Positions 29,092-38,926 of a DNA stretch of 64,000 nt are shown here, piece after piece. Each line of letters begins with the position of its first letter. Within the stretch, counting starts at the first letter, position 1. This DNA comes from Thermoanaerobacter thermocopriae JCM 7501 (GTDB lineage: Bacteria > Bacillota > Thermoanaerobacteria > Thermoanaerobacterales > Thermoanaerobacteraceae). The translations under genes were made by a program, and so were the position numbers. The notes under the pieces are model-generated. The model made no database searches. It worked only from the letters and a program-made list of their open reading frames with translations, and was not told the origin of the DNA. The DNA lies in contig NZ_BAZY01000002.1 of assembly GCF_001310975.1 (NCBI RefSeq), positions 79,996-143,995 on the forward strand, given 5' to 3'.

Positions 29092-30321
29092 GTGAAATAT
29101 GTTGATGTAGAAAAGATTAAAAAAGACTTTCCTATATTGAATGTTAAACCTCATGGTAAAAAGCTTATTTACCTTGACAATGCTGCCACAACTCAAAAGC
29201 CAATTGAAGTCATAAAAGCTATGGATAAATATTATGAAGAATTAAACGCCAATGTATACAGAAGCCCACACTATTTAAGTGCTCTTTCCACACAGGCTTA
29301 TGAAGAGGCAAGAGAAAGAGTAAAAAAAATTTATTAACGCAAAAAAAGAAGAATCCATAATATTTACGAGAAATACTACAGAATCAATAAACTTTATAGC
29401 ATATACGTGGGGAATGAAATATATAAACGAAGGGGACGAAATAATACTGACAATAGCCGAGCACCACAGCAATATGCTTCCATGGCAAATGGTAGTGGAA
29501 GCTAAAAAGGCGAGACTCAAATATGTCCACCTTGATGAGAATTTTAGGCTTTCTATGAAAGACTTTAAAGAAAAAATGTCTGACAAAGTAAAATTGGTTG
29601 CTGTGCAACACATGTCAAATGTTTTAGGTATAATAAATCCTGTGGAGGAGATTACACATATTGCCCACAAATACGGCGCAAAAGTGTTAATAGATGGAGC
29701 ACAAAGTGTACCTCATATGCCGATTGATGTACAAAGAATAGGCTGTGACTTTTTTGCTTTTTCTGGTCACAAGATGCTCGGACCTATGGGAATTGGGGTT
29801 TTATATATAAAAGAAGATTTGCTTTCTGATGTTCCTCCTTTTTTAAGAGGTGGAGAGATGATAGACGAAGTCTTTGAAGACCGTGCAACTTTTGCTCCCC
29901 CACCTCTTAAATTTGAAGCAGGTACTCCCAACGTAAAAGGGGCTTGTGTGCTTGTTTCTGCAATAGATTATATAGAAAAAATTGGGCTTTCCAATATTCA
30001 TAATCACGAAGGCGAGCTTTTGGAGTATGGCCTTCAGAAAATGAAAGAATTAGACTTTGTAAAATTGTATGGCCCCAACGATGCGAAGGAAAGGGGAGGC
30101 TTAATTTCCTTCAATGTAGAAGGTGTCCATCCTCACGACGTTGCTACAATACTAGACGAAGAAGGAATTGCTGTAAGAAGTGGGCACACTGTTGTCTGCC
30201 TTTAATGAGGTACTTAGGTGTTCCTGCAACTGTAAGAGCAAGCTTTTACCTCTACAACGACTTTGACGATATTGACGCACTTGTTGAAGGACTTAAAAAA
30301 GTTAGGAAGTGGTTTAAATGA
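29092..30321 (+). CDS. sufS: Cysteine desulfurase SufS (two frameshifts)
   Basis: PLP enzyme that takes sulfur from cysteine for Fe-S cluster assembly, about 409 residues. IYLDNAATTQKP near the N-terminus, AEHHSNMLPWQ, VLIDGAQSVPHMPIDV, the PLP Lys in FFAFSGHKMLGPMGIGVLY and the active-site Cys region RSGH-HCC. Breaks: an extra A in the A-run 29332-29339, and one missing C at about 30187 that destroys the active-site HHC motif. GTG 29092 is chosen because GGAGGAGG lies before it, while ATG 29074 overlaps that site. sufU follows by ATGA overlap. Confidence 0.9.
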
Positions 30322-30731
30322 GCGATTTGAATCAGCTTTATTCTGAGGTTATAATGGAACATTACGAAAACTCTCCCCATGAAAAAGAACTTAAAGATGC
30401 TACCCACAAAGAAAGAGGTTACAATCCTCTTTGCGGCGACAATATTACTCTTTATTTAAAAATGAATGGTGACATTATAGAAGATGCTTCTTTCACGGGC
30501 CATGGGTGTGCCATAAGCCAAGCCTCAACCTCTATGATGATAGACCTTATAAAAGGGAAAGACAAAAAAGAAGCTTTAAGGCTTGTGCAACAATTTATAG
30601 ACATGATGCACAAAAAAGATGTAAATCTTGATGAATTAGGTGATGCTCAAGTACTGCAGGGAGTATCTGACTTTCCTGCCCGCGTAAAATGTGCTTTACT
30701 TGCGTGGAAAACGCTTCAGGAAATTTTGTAA
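30318..30731 (+). CDS. sufU: Fe-S scaffold / sulfur acceptor SufU
   Basis: 137 residues, IscU-like. Zinc/cluster ligands Cys39 and Asp41 (NPLCGDN), Cys64 (GHGCAIS) and Cys125 (VKCALL). The insertion between the second and third Cys (KGKDKKEALRLVQQF) is typical for SufU rather than IscU. It accepts sulfur from SufS. sufB, sufC and sufD are not next to it. Confidence 0.92.
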   Translation: MSDLNQLYSEVIMEHYENSPHEKELKDATHKERGYNPLCGDNITLYLKMNGDIIEDASFTGHGCAISQASTSMMIDLIKGKDKKEALRLVQQFIDMMHKKDVNLDELGDAQVLQGVSDFPARVKCALLAWKTLQEIL

Positions 30732-30875
30732 AAAAGAGATAAAAGTTTGATAATGTTCTTTATGACATGAATGCGAATATTTTTAAAATCTGCCTCTTCC
30801 TATTTGAGGTCTAACGATTCTCAGGATAATAGTATAACTTTTTTTTAAAAAGCCAGCATATTTTATAAATTTGTG

Positions 30876-30904
30876 TTGATACTTATTATTATCTATGCTA
30901 ATAT
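30876..30904 (+). promoter_or_regulatory. Promoter of the TPM-domain gene
   Basis: TTGATA at 30876-30881, 17-base spacer, TAATAT at 30899-30904, in the 282-base gap after sufU, which otherwise shows nothing. Confidence 0.65.
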
Positions 30905-31013
30905 ACTAGACATGAACAGTAATACATTAAAATAATTTAAATTTAACGAAAAAAATGATATTTTTAAAACTTAATTAAGTTACTCACAAAATATTGAGAT
31001 AGGGAGAGGCAAA

Positions 31014-31817
31014 ATGAAAAGGAAAATTTTTTTAATTGCAATTGCCTTTTTATTATTATTTTTTAATTCTATAGCTTTTTGTGCTCTTGATGTTCCACCT
31101 AAACCTATTCAATTTAAATATGTATATGATTATGCGGGGCTTATGTCTCAAAATGATATAGAAGAGATCGAAAAAGTAGGGAAAGCTTTAGATGATGCCA
31201 CAAAGGCACAAATAATAGTTGTTACAGTTGACAGCATTGGAGATTACCCAATAGAGGAATATTCTCTTAGCCTTTTTAGAAAGTGGGGAATAGGAGACAA
31301 GGAGAAAAACAACGGTGTTCTCCTTTTAGTGGTAAAAGACAGACTTTTAAAAGGTCAGGCTGGAAAAGTGAGAATTGATGTAGGTTATGGCTTGGAAGGG
31401 GCAATACCGGATTCTGTTGCAGGGAGGATTTTAGACGATTTTGTTTTAACTTCTTGGGCAAAAGGCGAGTACTCTAAAGGCATATATGCTGGTTATATGG
31501 CTATAGCCTCAAGGGTTGCAAAAGAGTACAATATAGACCTTCAGGGATTGGATGCTTCCAAATACAGTGTCAATACAAGTAACAATGATAGCGGGATATC
31601 CTGGGAAGATATTGCTGTAGTGATTATACTTATTTTAATATTTATTATCTTTGGAAGAGGAGGAAGACATATAAGAAGGGACTGGTGGGGTCCAGGAAGC
31701 TTTGGCCCTGGAGGAGGATTTGGAGGCTTTAGAGGTGGTGGCTTCGGCGGTGGAGGTTTTGGCGGCGGGGGAGGCTTCGGCGGAGGTTCTGCCGGAGGCG
31801 GAGGAGCCAGCCGCTAA
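31014..31817 (+). CDS. TPM-domain membrane protein (YgcG family)
   Basis: 267 residues: signal peptide/TM (residues 1-23), extracytoplasmic TPM domain (about 35-165, with VYDYAGLMSQNDIEEIE, IIVVTVDSIGDYPIEEYSLS and RIDVGYGLEGAIPD), a TM helix at about 195-213 and a Gly-rich C-tail of some 45 residues (GGGFGG repeats). GGGAGAGG precedes the ATG. Relatives normally pair with LemA. Function in envelope assembly is assumed only. Confidence 0.87.
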   Translation: MKRKIFLIAIAFLLLFFNSIAFCALDVPPKPIQFKYVYDYAGLMSQNDIEEIEKVGKALDDATKAQIIVVTVDSIGDYPIEEYSLSLFRKWGIGDKEKNNGVLLLVVKDRLLKGQAGKVRIDVGYGLEGAIPDSVAGRILDDFVLTSWAKGEYSKGIYAGYMAIASRVAKEYNIDLQGLDASKYSVNTSNNDSGISWEDIAVVIILILIFIIFGRGGRHIRRDWWGPGSFGPGGGFGGFRGGGFGGGGFGGGGGFGGGSAGGGGASR

Positions 31818-31838
31818 ACTAGATATCTTGGTTTTTAT

Positions 31839-31880
31839 CAAATTGAGGGAACTTTAGAAACGCCCTCAGTTTGTTTTTTT
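31839..31880. terminator. Terminator after the TPM gene
   Basis: caaattgaggg / ccctcagtttg stem (one mismatch) with T7 tail; lies between convergent genes. Confidence 0.75.
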
Positions 31881-32451
31881 AAATTCTCTCAAATACAGGT
31901 TTTAACTCAATTACAAGGTTATCAAATATACTAACTTTTACTTTATCCTCTTCAGAATACATTTGAGGCCTTCCATAACGTCCTTCTTCAAGTGTGAATA
32001 CCATAACCACCTTTTCATCAGGTTCTACAATCCAATATTCTTTTACCCCTGCTTTTTCGTATAAATTAAACTTTTCTATTTTATCTTTTTGACCAGTTGA
32101 AGGAGAAACTACTTCTATAATCAATTCTGGAACTCCATAATAACCTGTCTTTTTAAGTCCTGAATTATCACATATAATGATTATATCAGGCTGTACTACA
32201 TTGGTAGTTTCTTCATCTTTTTCATTTGCTTCTGGTATTCGCAAATCGAAAGGAGCAGTAAATACTCTGCAAGATTTATCCTGCAGATAGTTTGCAAATT
32301 GCCTTGCTAGTTCTAACAATACTGCTTGATGTTGCCATGTTGGAGCTGCTTGTAGATAGGGAACACCATTAATAATTTCCCATCTTTCTTCTTCAGACCA
32401 GGTTAAATAGTCGGCATAAGTATATTTTTTATTTTTTTCGGGCAATGGCAT
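31879..32451 (-). CDS. Uma2-family (DUF820) PD-(D/E)XK nuclease-like protein
   Basis: About 190 residues. Family core: WEIINGVPYLQAAPTWQHQ, VQPDIIIICD (first acid), PELIIEVVSPST (Glu of the D-ExK site), KFNLYEKAGVKEYWIVEPDE. Uma2 proteins are abundant in cyanobacteria and some thermophiles; their role is uncertain and many copies lie in mobile regions. ATG 32451 sits seven bases after GGAGGG; the longer in-frame start has no ribosome site. Confidence 0.82.
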   Translation of the reverse strand: MPLPEKNKKYTYADYLTWSEEERWEIINGVPYLQAAPTWQHQAVLLELARQFANYLQDKSCRVFTAPFDLRIPEANEKDEETTNVVQPDIIIICDNSGLKKTGYYGVPELIIEVVSPSTGQKDKIEKFNLYEKAGVKEYWIVEPDEKVVMVFTLEEGRYGRPQMYSEEDKVKVSIFDNLVIELKPVFERI

Positions 32452-32606
32452 AAAATACCCTCCATCATCTATCATTAACTTATATTATTATTTTAATTAT
32501 ATCATAATAAAAACAAGATAAAAGGGAAAAAATGATATATATTTATAGATGCAAGTGATATAATAAGGTTGAATTAGTTAAACTTAGAGGCAAAAGGAGA
32601 TAAAAT

Positions 32607-33740
32607 ATGTCAAAAATAGAATTTATAGCATCTACTCTTTTTGGTGTTGAAGCAATAACTGCAAGAGAGGTAAAAGAGTTAGGGTATAAAGATGTCACTG
32701 TAGAGAATGGAAAAGTCACTTTTGTAGGCGATGAGGCGGCCTTATGCAGGTCAAACCTTTGGATTAGAACGGCAGAGAGAATATACGTAAAAATAGGGGA
32801 ATTTACTGCCACAACTTTTGAAGAACTTTTTGAAGGTACAAAGGCTCTTTCCTGGGAAGATTGGATACCTGAAGATGGCAGGTTTCCTGTGGAGGGTTAT
32901 TCAATAAAATCCAAGCTTTTCAGCGTGTCTGACTGTCAGGCAATAGTTAAAAAAGCTGTTGTGGAAAGGCTTAAGAAGAAATACAAAAAAGAATGGTTTG
33001 AAGAAAACGGCGCAACTTATAAAATAAAATTTTCATTAATGAAAGACAAGGTAACACTTATGATTGACACAAGCGGCGACGGTTTACACAAAAGGGGATA
33101 TAGAGTCATATCCAATGAAGCACCTTTGAGAGAAACTTTGGCTGCCGCTATGATAATGCTTAGCTTTTGGAAACCAGATAGACCTTTGATAGATCCTTTT
33201 TGTGGCTCTGGAACGATTCCGATCGAGGCAGCTATGATTGGAATAAATCTCGCACCAGGTTTAAAACGACAATTTGTTTCCGAAAAATGGTGGAGAATAT
33301 CAAATAAATTATGGAAAGAAGCGAGAGAAGAAGCAGTTGGTGCTATTAAAAAAGATATAACTTTAAACATAAAAGGATATGACATTGACGAAAACGCCAT
33401 CAAATTGTCAAAAGACAATGCGCGTAAAGCTGGTGTAGAGAAATACATAACTTTTGAAAATATCTCATTAAAAGATTTAAAAACAGATGATAAATATGGT
33501 GTTATAATATGCAATCCTCCTTATGGTGAAAGGATGGGGGAATTAAAGGAAGTAGAAAAACTTTATAAAGAAATGGGAAAAGTTTTCAAAAAACTTGATA
33601 CGTGGTCTTTTTATATACTGACTTCCCATGAAAGATTTGAGAAACTCTTTGGAAGAGAGGCTTCTAAAAAAAGAAAGCTTTACAATGGCATGTTAAAAGC
33701 TTACTATTATCAGTATTATGGACCAAAACCAGAAAACTAA
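32607..33740 (+). CDS. THUMP-domain RNA guanine-N2 methyltransferase (YpsC/RlmL-N-like)
   Basis: 377 residues. N-terminal ferredoxin-like/THUMP region (STLFGVEAITAREVKELGY) binds RNA; the C-terminal Rossmann domain has SAM motif I IDPFCGSGTIPIEAAMI (about residues 193-209) and catalytic ICNPPYGER (about 306-314), the NPPY motif for exocyclic amino groups. Relatives make m2G in 23S rRNA or tRNA. Single-gene unit behind AGGAGAT. Confidence 0.9.
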   Translation: MSKIEFIASTLFGVEAITAREVKELGYKDVTVENGKVTFVGDEAALCRSNLWIRTAERIYVKIGEFTATTFEELFEGTKALSWEDWIPEDGRFPVEGYSIKSKLFSVSDCQAIVKKAVVERLKKKYKKEWFEENGATYKIKFSLMKDKVTLMIDTSGDGLHKRGYRVISNEAPLRETLAAAMIMLSFWKPDRPLIDPFCGSGTIPIEAAMIGINLAPGLKRQFVSEKWWRISNKLWKEAREEAVGAIKKDITLNIKGYDIDENAIKLSKDNARKAGVEKYITFENISLKDLKTDDKYGVIICNPPYGERMGELKEVEKLYKEMGKVFKKLDTWSFYILTSHERFEKLFGREASKKRKLYNGMLKAYYYQYYGPKPEN

Positions 33741-33813
33741 TTTTTATTGAGTTTTTTCTATGTGAGGGTTATAATAAAATATAAGATTATCGATAAAAAT
33801 TGGTGGTGGAGTT

Positions 33814-34047
33814 ATGGATAATGCAGTGAGGAAGAAAGCAAAAGAATATATAGATAGATTACCAGAAGACAAAGTAAAGGAAATTATTGATTTTATAGAA
33901 TATTTAAATGAAAAAAACAAAAAAGAAATGGAAAAAGAAGACAAAGAATGGTTAAATGCGGAATTAACAGAACTTCCGGAGTATGACTGGGGAACTGAAG
34001 GTCCACCACAGGGTCGTCCCGTCAAATATATAGAAGGAGTAGGCTAA
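33814..34047 (+). CDS. Antitoxin-like protein of a MazF-type pair
   Basis: 77 residues, acidic: helix KAKEYIDRLPEDKVKEIIDF typical of DUF2281-like antitoxins, then a Glu/Trp-rich tail (EYDWGTEGPPQGRPVKYI) that could thread along the toxin. GGTGGAG precedes the ATG. The toxin gene starts 20 bases later, in the same orientation. Confidence 0.7.
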   Translation: MDNAVRKKAKEYIDRLPEDKVKEIIDFIEYLNEKNKKEMEKEDKEWLNAELTELPEYDWGTEGPPQGRPVKYIEGVG

Positions 34048-34067
34048 TTATTGAAGGAGGAAGACTG

Positions 34068-34439
34068 ATGATGAAAAATGATATAAAACCGGGAGACGTC
34101 CTCCTTCTTTCTTTTCCTACTCATATTCCAAAAGGGCATGAACAGGAAGGCAAAAGGCCGGTTGTTGTAGTAGCAGTACCAAAAGGACCTATGAGGTATC
34201 CGCTTATAATAGTAGTTCCATTAACGACACGAGATGGAGAATGGGCAAATCAAAATCTTAATTTGTACTATAGGATACCGGCAGGAAATGGTGGATTGCC
34301 AAAAGATTCAATTGCATTATTAGACCAAATACGTGCTGTAGATGTTGAACGCATTGAATCGTTCATTGGTTCTCTTAGAGGAGATATCCTTGACTCTATT
34401 ATAAGAAACTTGATACATATTTTTCAAGCAAATAGATAG
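34068..34439 (+). CDS. MazF/PemK-type endoribonuclease toxin
   Basis: 123 residues: KPGDVLLLSFP (family start), GKRPVVVVAV with the catalytic-loop Arg, VPLTTRDG with the conserved Thr, and LPKDSIALLDQIRAVDVERI. Cleaves mRNA in related systems. GAAGGAGGAAG precedes tandem ATGs. Probably controlled by the small upstream antitoxin. Lies directly before the cobalamin riboswitch. Confidence 0.85.
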   Translation: MMKNDIKPGDVLLLSFPTHIPKGHEQEGKRPVVVVAVPKGPMRYPLIIVVPLTTRDGEWANQNLNLYYRIPAGNGGLPKDSIALLDQIRAVDVERIESFIGSLRGDILDSIIRNLIHIFQANR

Positions 34440-34454
34440 CCATGAATAAGGGAA

Positions 34455-34483
34455 TTGACTTAAATGATAAGTAGATGTAATAT
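34455..34483 (+). promoter_or_regulatory. Promoter of the first cobalamin-riboswitch operon
   Basis: TTGACT at 34455-34460, 17-base spacer, TAATAT at 34478-34483, 25 bases before P1 of the riboswitch. Confidence 0.75.
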
Positions 34484-34507
34484 ATAAGTGTACAAGTGAA
34501 TACAAAA

Positions 34508-34680
34508 AATCTTATGGTCTTGAGAAGTTAAAAGGGAAAGCGGTGAAAATCCGCTGCAGCCCCCGCTACTGTGAGCGAGGATGAAGCCCTAATAAGCCAC
34601 TGCTTGGCACTCAAGAGATGCGCCGGGTGGGAAGGCAGGGTGGAAGATGAATCGCGAGCCAGGAGACCTGCCATAAGATT
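34508..34680 (+). ncRNA. Cobalamin riboswitch 1
   Basis: AdoCbl-type aptamer. P1 is a perfect pair aatcttatgg (34508-34517) / ccataagatt (34671-34680). Internal conserved parts are aaagcggtgaaaatccgc, ccccgctactgtg, the ggtgggaaggc segment and the B12 box agccaggagacctgcc. A terminator at 34737 follows, so binding of cobalamin should stop transcription of btuFCD and the cbi genes. Confidence 0.93.
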
Positions 34681-34736
34681 TCGGAAGTTCGCCTTCGGAG
34701 GGAAGGTGGAATGGAATTTTTATGCTTAATTTTGGC

Positions 34737-34773
34737 AAAAAAGGTCTACCTCCGTGGGGTAGACCTTTTTTTG
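34737..34773 (+). terminator. Riboswitch-controlled terminator upstream of btuF
   Basis: aaggtctacc (34741-34750) / ggtagacctt (34758-34767) with A-run before and T8 after. Confidence 0.88.
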
Positions 34774-34805
34774 ATACTTGAAAAATTTAAATTAGGAGGG
34801 TACTT

Positions 34806-35753
34806 ATGAGAAAATTTAAAGGTTTACTTGCTTTATTGGTAGTCTTTGCTTTAATGTTTTCACTGGCGGCTTGTTCAACAAACAATGCTACAAAGCCACA
34901 AGATACATCTCAAACAGCAACTGAAATTGTAAAAACACAGTTTCCTTTAAAAGTTACAGACTTTTTAGGAAGAGAAGTAACTATAGAGAAAGAACCCCAA
35001 AGGATAGTTTCTCTTGCGCCTTCTACAACAGAGCTTATATATGCTTTAGGAGCAGGAAATAAGGTTGTGGGTGTTACAGACTTTGATAACTATCCACCTG
35101 AGGTCAAGGATATACCCAAAGTGGGGGGGTTTAAAGGGCCAAATGTAGAAGCAATTACTGCTCAAAAGCCTGATATAATATTTGCTTCCACTCTTTCCGG
35201 TAAAGAGCAAATGGAATCTTTAGAAAAAATGGGTATACCTGTTGTAATGTTGGAGGCAAAAAACATTGACCAGATATACCAGTCTATAAGAATAATAGGC
35301 CAAATAACAGGAACTGAGAAAAAAGGCGAAGAGTTAATTAAACAAATGCAAGATAAAATAAAAGAAATAAATGACAAAGTCAAAGAGCTTCCAAAAGTCA
35401 GCGTATTTTATCTGGTATCTCTTGACGGAAACTGGACAGCAGGTAAAGGCACATTTATTGATGAGCTTATAAACCTTGCAGGTGGCAAAAACGTTGCAGA
35501 GGATGTAAATGGTTGGGCGCAGTACAGCGTAGAAGAATTAGTCAAGAAAAATCCTGATGTGATAATAACTTCTCCTCATGCAGGGGATGTGAAAGACATT
35601 AAAAACATGGCAGGATATAAAGATACTAATGCTGTTAAAAATGACAAAGTATTTGTGATAAGCAATGACGACATAATATCAAGAGCTTCTAATAGAATTG
35701 TTTTAGGACTTGAAGAAATCGCAAAATTCTTACATCCGGAGGCATTTAAGTAA
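34806..35753 (+). CDS. btuF: Corrinoid-binding lipoprotein BtuF
   Basis: Cobalamin/cobamide-binding protein of an ABC importer, 315 residues. Lipobox LAAC at about residue 22; PBP class III fold with RIVSLAPSTTELIYALGAG, VGVTDFDNYPPEV and AGGKNVAEDV. The B12 riboswitch upstream supports a corrinoid rather than iron substrate. TTAGGAGG precedes the ATG. Confidence 0.9.
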   Translation: MRKFKGLLALLVVFALMFSLAACSTNNATKPQDTSQTATEIVKTQFPLKVTDFLGREVTIEKEPQRIVSLAPSTTELIYALGAGNKVVGVTDFDNYPPEVKDIPKVGGFKGPNVEAITAQKPDIIFASTLSGKEQMESLEKMGIPVVMLEAKNIDQIYQSIRIIGQITGTEKKGEELIKQMQDKIKEINDKVKELPKVSVFYLVSLDGNWTAGKGTFIDELINLAGGKNVAEDVNGWAQYSVEELVKKNPDVIITSPHAGDVKDIKNMAGYKDTNAVKNDKVFVISNDDIISRASNRIVLGLEEIAKFLHPEAFK

Positions 35754-35754
35754 A

Positions 35755-36746
35755 GTGGGAGTAAAAAAAGGGATATATTTTGGTACAGCCTTTTCACTGC
35801 TTGTCTTTACCATGATTTTATCAATTTCTGCAGGGGCGGTAAAAATACCCCTGCAGGAGATTTTAAATGTTTTTTTGGGCGGTGGCAGTGAAACCTCTAG
35901 GACAATAATCCTTAATTTAAGACTTCCAAGAGCTATTGAATCTGCGATTGTAGGTATGGGACTTTCTGTTGTTGGGACATTTTTTCAAGGGCTTTTGAGA
36001 AATCCAATGGCAGACCCTTATGTATTGGGTGTATCATCAGGAGCGGCTTTTGGAGCTACTATTGCGATAATATTAGGACTTGGAATATTTGGACTTAGTT
36101 TTATGGCATTTATTACTTCTTTAATGACTGTATTTTTCGTATACACTATTTCTAAAACTGGCACAAGAGTATCCATGACACAATGTTATTGGCAGGTATA
36201 GCTATAAGTGCTTTTATGTCTGCAATTATCTCTCTCATGATGCTTTTAAACCATGATGAGTTTTCTCGAATTGTTTTTTGGACTATGGGAGGATTTAGCC
36301 TCATAAATTGGAATAGTGTGGTCTTTACTACTCCTATAATAGTAATTGGTTCTTTTGTTATGTATGTATTTTCAAGGGATGTAAATGCTATATTGACAGG
36401 AGAAGAGGTTGCCGAACATTTAGGTGTCAACACAGAATTAGTCAAGAAAATAATTCTTATTACAGGGTCTTTGGTGACTGCAACTGCTGTGTCAGTTGGT
36501 GGAATTATAGGCTTTGTTGGACTTATTGTGCCCCACATATCACGGCTTATTGTAGGACCTGACAATAGAGTTTTGGTACCTTTTAGTGCTATATCAGGAG
36601 CGATATTTTTAACTTTTGCAGACTTATTAGCACGAATTATTTTAAAGCCAATGGAAATTCCAATTGGGATAATTACAGCAGCATTTGGAGGACCATTCTT
36701 TTTATATCTGTTAATAAAGAGCAAACAAAAAAGTGAAGGAATGTGA
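35755..36746 (+). CDS. btuC: Corrinoid ABC permease BtuC (FecCD family, frameshifted)
   Basis: About ten-helix permease, 330 residues after repair. LRLPRAIESAIVGMGLSVVG, GLLRNPMADPYVLGVSSGAAF, FVGLIVPHISRLIVGPDNR are family signatures. One A is missing at about 36182 (acaatg for acaaatg), splitting the protein after VSMTQ. GTG 35755 is the first start after the btuF stop; GGAGG lies 12 bases upstream. Confidence 0.9.
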
Positions 36747-36750
36747 TGAT

Positions 36751-37551
36751 ATGGCTATTTTACAGGTGGATAATTTGCACTTTTCTTATGAAGAAAAGGA
36801 AGTTTTAAAAGGAATAGATTTTACCATAAACAAAAATATGGTTTTAGGAATAATAGGAGCTAATGGCAGTGGTAAGACTACTCTTTTAAAAAATATATCA
36901 GGCTATTTAAAGCCAGCAGCTGGGGATGTCTTTATATTAGGGAAAAATATCAAAGACTTTACTATAAAAGAAAAGGCAAAATATATAGGGTATGTGCCTC
37001 AAGATATAGTTTACGACTTTGAATTTAGCTGTTATGACGTGGTAATGATGGGAAGAATTCCTTATCTTAAAAGGTTTCAGTCGGAGAAAAAAGAGGACAG
37101 AGATATTGTAAGAGAGTGCATGGAAATTACAAATACATGGCAGTTTAAAGACAAAAGCATAAAAGAGTTAAGCGGCGGTGAGAGGCAAAGGGTGTATATA
37201 GCAAGGGCATTAGCACAAAAAGCTCGAATTTTACTCATGGATGAGCCAGTTTCTCAACTTGATATAAAATACCAAGTTGAAATACTGTCTCTTGTAAAAG
37301 ATTTATCCTTAAAAGGGATACTTGTAATTATTGTGCTTCACGATATTAACCTCGCTTCACAGTTTTGTGATGAGATTTTCATAATGAAAGAAGGCAAAAT
37401 AATAGCATCTGGGTCTCCCGGAAATGTTTTAACATTGAACAACATAAAATCAGCCTTTTCAATAGATGTGGAAGTGTTTGAAAATCCCATCACCCATACT
37501 CCTTACGTCATTCCATCGCTAAATGGAAAGGAGCAACTCAAAGTTGTGTAA
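36751..37551 (+). CDS. btuD: Corrinoid ABC ATPase BtuD
   Basis: 266 residues. Walker A GANGSGKTT, YVPQDIVYDFEFS, signature LSGGERQRVYIARAL, Walker B ILLMDEPVSQLD, switch VLHD. FepC/BtuD-type ATPase. ATG 36751 lies ten bases after AAGGA, four bases after the btuC stop. The C-terminus overlaps the cbiA start. Confidence 0.92.
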   Translation: MAILQVDNLHFSYEEKEVLKGIDFTINKNMVLGIIGANGSGKTTLLKNISGYLKPAAGDVFILGKNIKDFTIKEKAKYIGYVPQDIVYDFEFSCYDVVMMGRIPYLKRFQSEKKEDRDIVRECMEITNTWQFKDKSIKELSGGERQRVYIARALAQKARILLMDEPVSQLDIKYQVEILSLVKDLSLKGILVIIVLHDINLASQFCDEIFIMKEGKIIASGSPGNVLTLNNIKSAFSIDVEVFENPITHTPYVIPSLNGKEQLKVV

Positions 37552-38925
37552 AGCTGTAATGATTGCAGGCACCCATTCAGGAGCAGGTAAAACTACTGTA
37601 AGCCTTGGGCTTATGGGAGTGCTGTCAAAAAGGTATAAAGTTCAGCCTTTTAAAGTAGGTCCAGATTATATAGATGCTGCTTATCAGCGATATGTCACAG
37701 GGAATTTTTCCTGCAATCTCGACTTGTACCTGTTGGGGGAACAAAACCTTAAATCGCTTTTTTACAAAAATGCCTGCAATGCTGACATTTCTATAATTGA
37801 AGGTGTTATGGGAATGTACGATGGGATTGATACTACAAAAAAGGGGAGCAGTGCTGAGATTGCGAAAATTTTAGATATTCCTGTGATTTTAGTTGTAGAT
37901 GCTTCTTCTATGGCGACAAGTGTATCAGCTTTAATAATGGGTTATATGCACTATGACAGGGAAGTAAAAATTAAAGGGGTGATATTAAATAAAGTTGGAA
38001 GTGAAAAACACTATGCCCTTTTGAAAGAATGCATAACAAGAGATTTAGATATTGAGGTTTTTGGCTATCTTCCAAAGGATCCAAAATTAGATTTGCCAGA
38101 AAGACACTTGGGCCTTGTACCGATATATGAGATGCCAGAAATTAAACACAAGTTTGATACCTTATATGATTATATTGAAAAATACATTGATATAGAAAAA
38201 ATTCTTAATGTAGGTGTAGTTGACTGTTCAAATACATTTAGAAACACGATTGGTGAAGGTCATGATTTAAAAAGGGCAAAAATAGGGTATGCGTTTGATG
38301 AGGCTTTTAACTTTTATTACAAAGAGAGTTTGGAACTTTTTGAAGAAATGGGAGCAGAGCTTGTACCCTTTAGCCTCTTAAAGATTATAAGTTACCAGAT
38401 GGAATATCGGGTTTGTACATAGGGGGAGGATTTCCAGAGGTTTTCGCGGAGAGGCTTAATAAAAACAAAAAAATATTAAAATCGGTTAAAGATGCAATAG
38501 ATTCAGGTATGCCTGCATATGCAGAGTGTGGCGGATTTATGTATCTTACAAAAAGCATAACAGATTTACAAGGAAATACTTTTGAAATGGCAGGAATTTA
38601 CGATTTTGAAACTGTCATGACAAAAAGGCTTCAGAGATTTGGCTATGTTGAGGCAGAAGTTATTGAAGATAACGTCCTTTTTAGAAAAGGGGATAAAATA
38701 AAAGGGCATGAGTTTCACCACTCAATAATAAAAGGTTTTTCACAGAAAGCCTCATACGTTGTGCATAAACCGGGAAAAGAAAATGCTTGGGAATGTGGAT
38801 TTGTGCATAAAAATTGCCTGGCGACGTATGTTCACATAAATTTATACACATATAAAGAGGCTGTCAAGAGGTTTGTTGACAAATGTGTTCAATACCGAAA
38901 CTCAAATGCTTTTCAGGAGGATTAA
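37544..38925 (+). CDS. cbiA: Cobyrinate a,c-diamide synthase (frameshifted)
   Basis: Glutamine-dependent amidation of the a and c side chains of cobyrinate. P-loop-like [17 protein letters not shown] (residues about 7-23), [19 protein letters not shown]-terminal class I glutaminase half with the nucleophile in [10 protein letters not shown] and H in GHEFHHS. About 460 residues. One A is missing in the run at 38380-38382, where [19 protein letters not shown] is interrupted. TTG 37544 is preferred: AAAGGAG is 11 bases upstream. Confidence 0.92.
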
Positions 38926-38926
38926 T

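Noticed and set aside
34806..37551. Iron-siderophore importer
   Set aside because: The FecCD-type family could be ferric, but the leading cobalamin riboswitch and linked cbi genes point to corrinoids.
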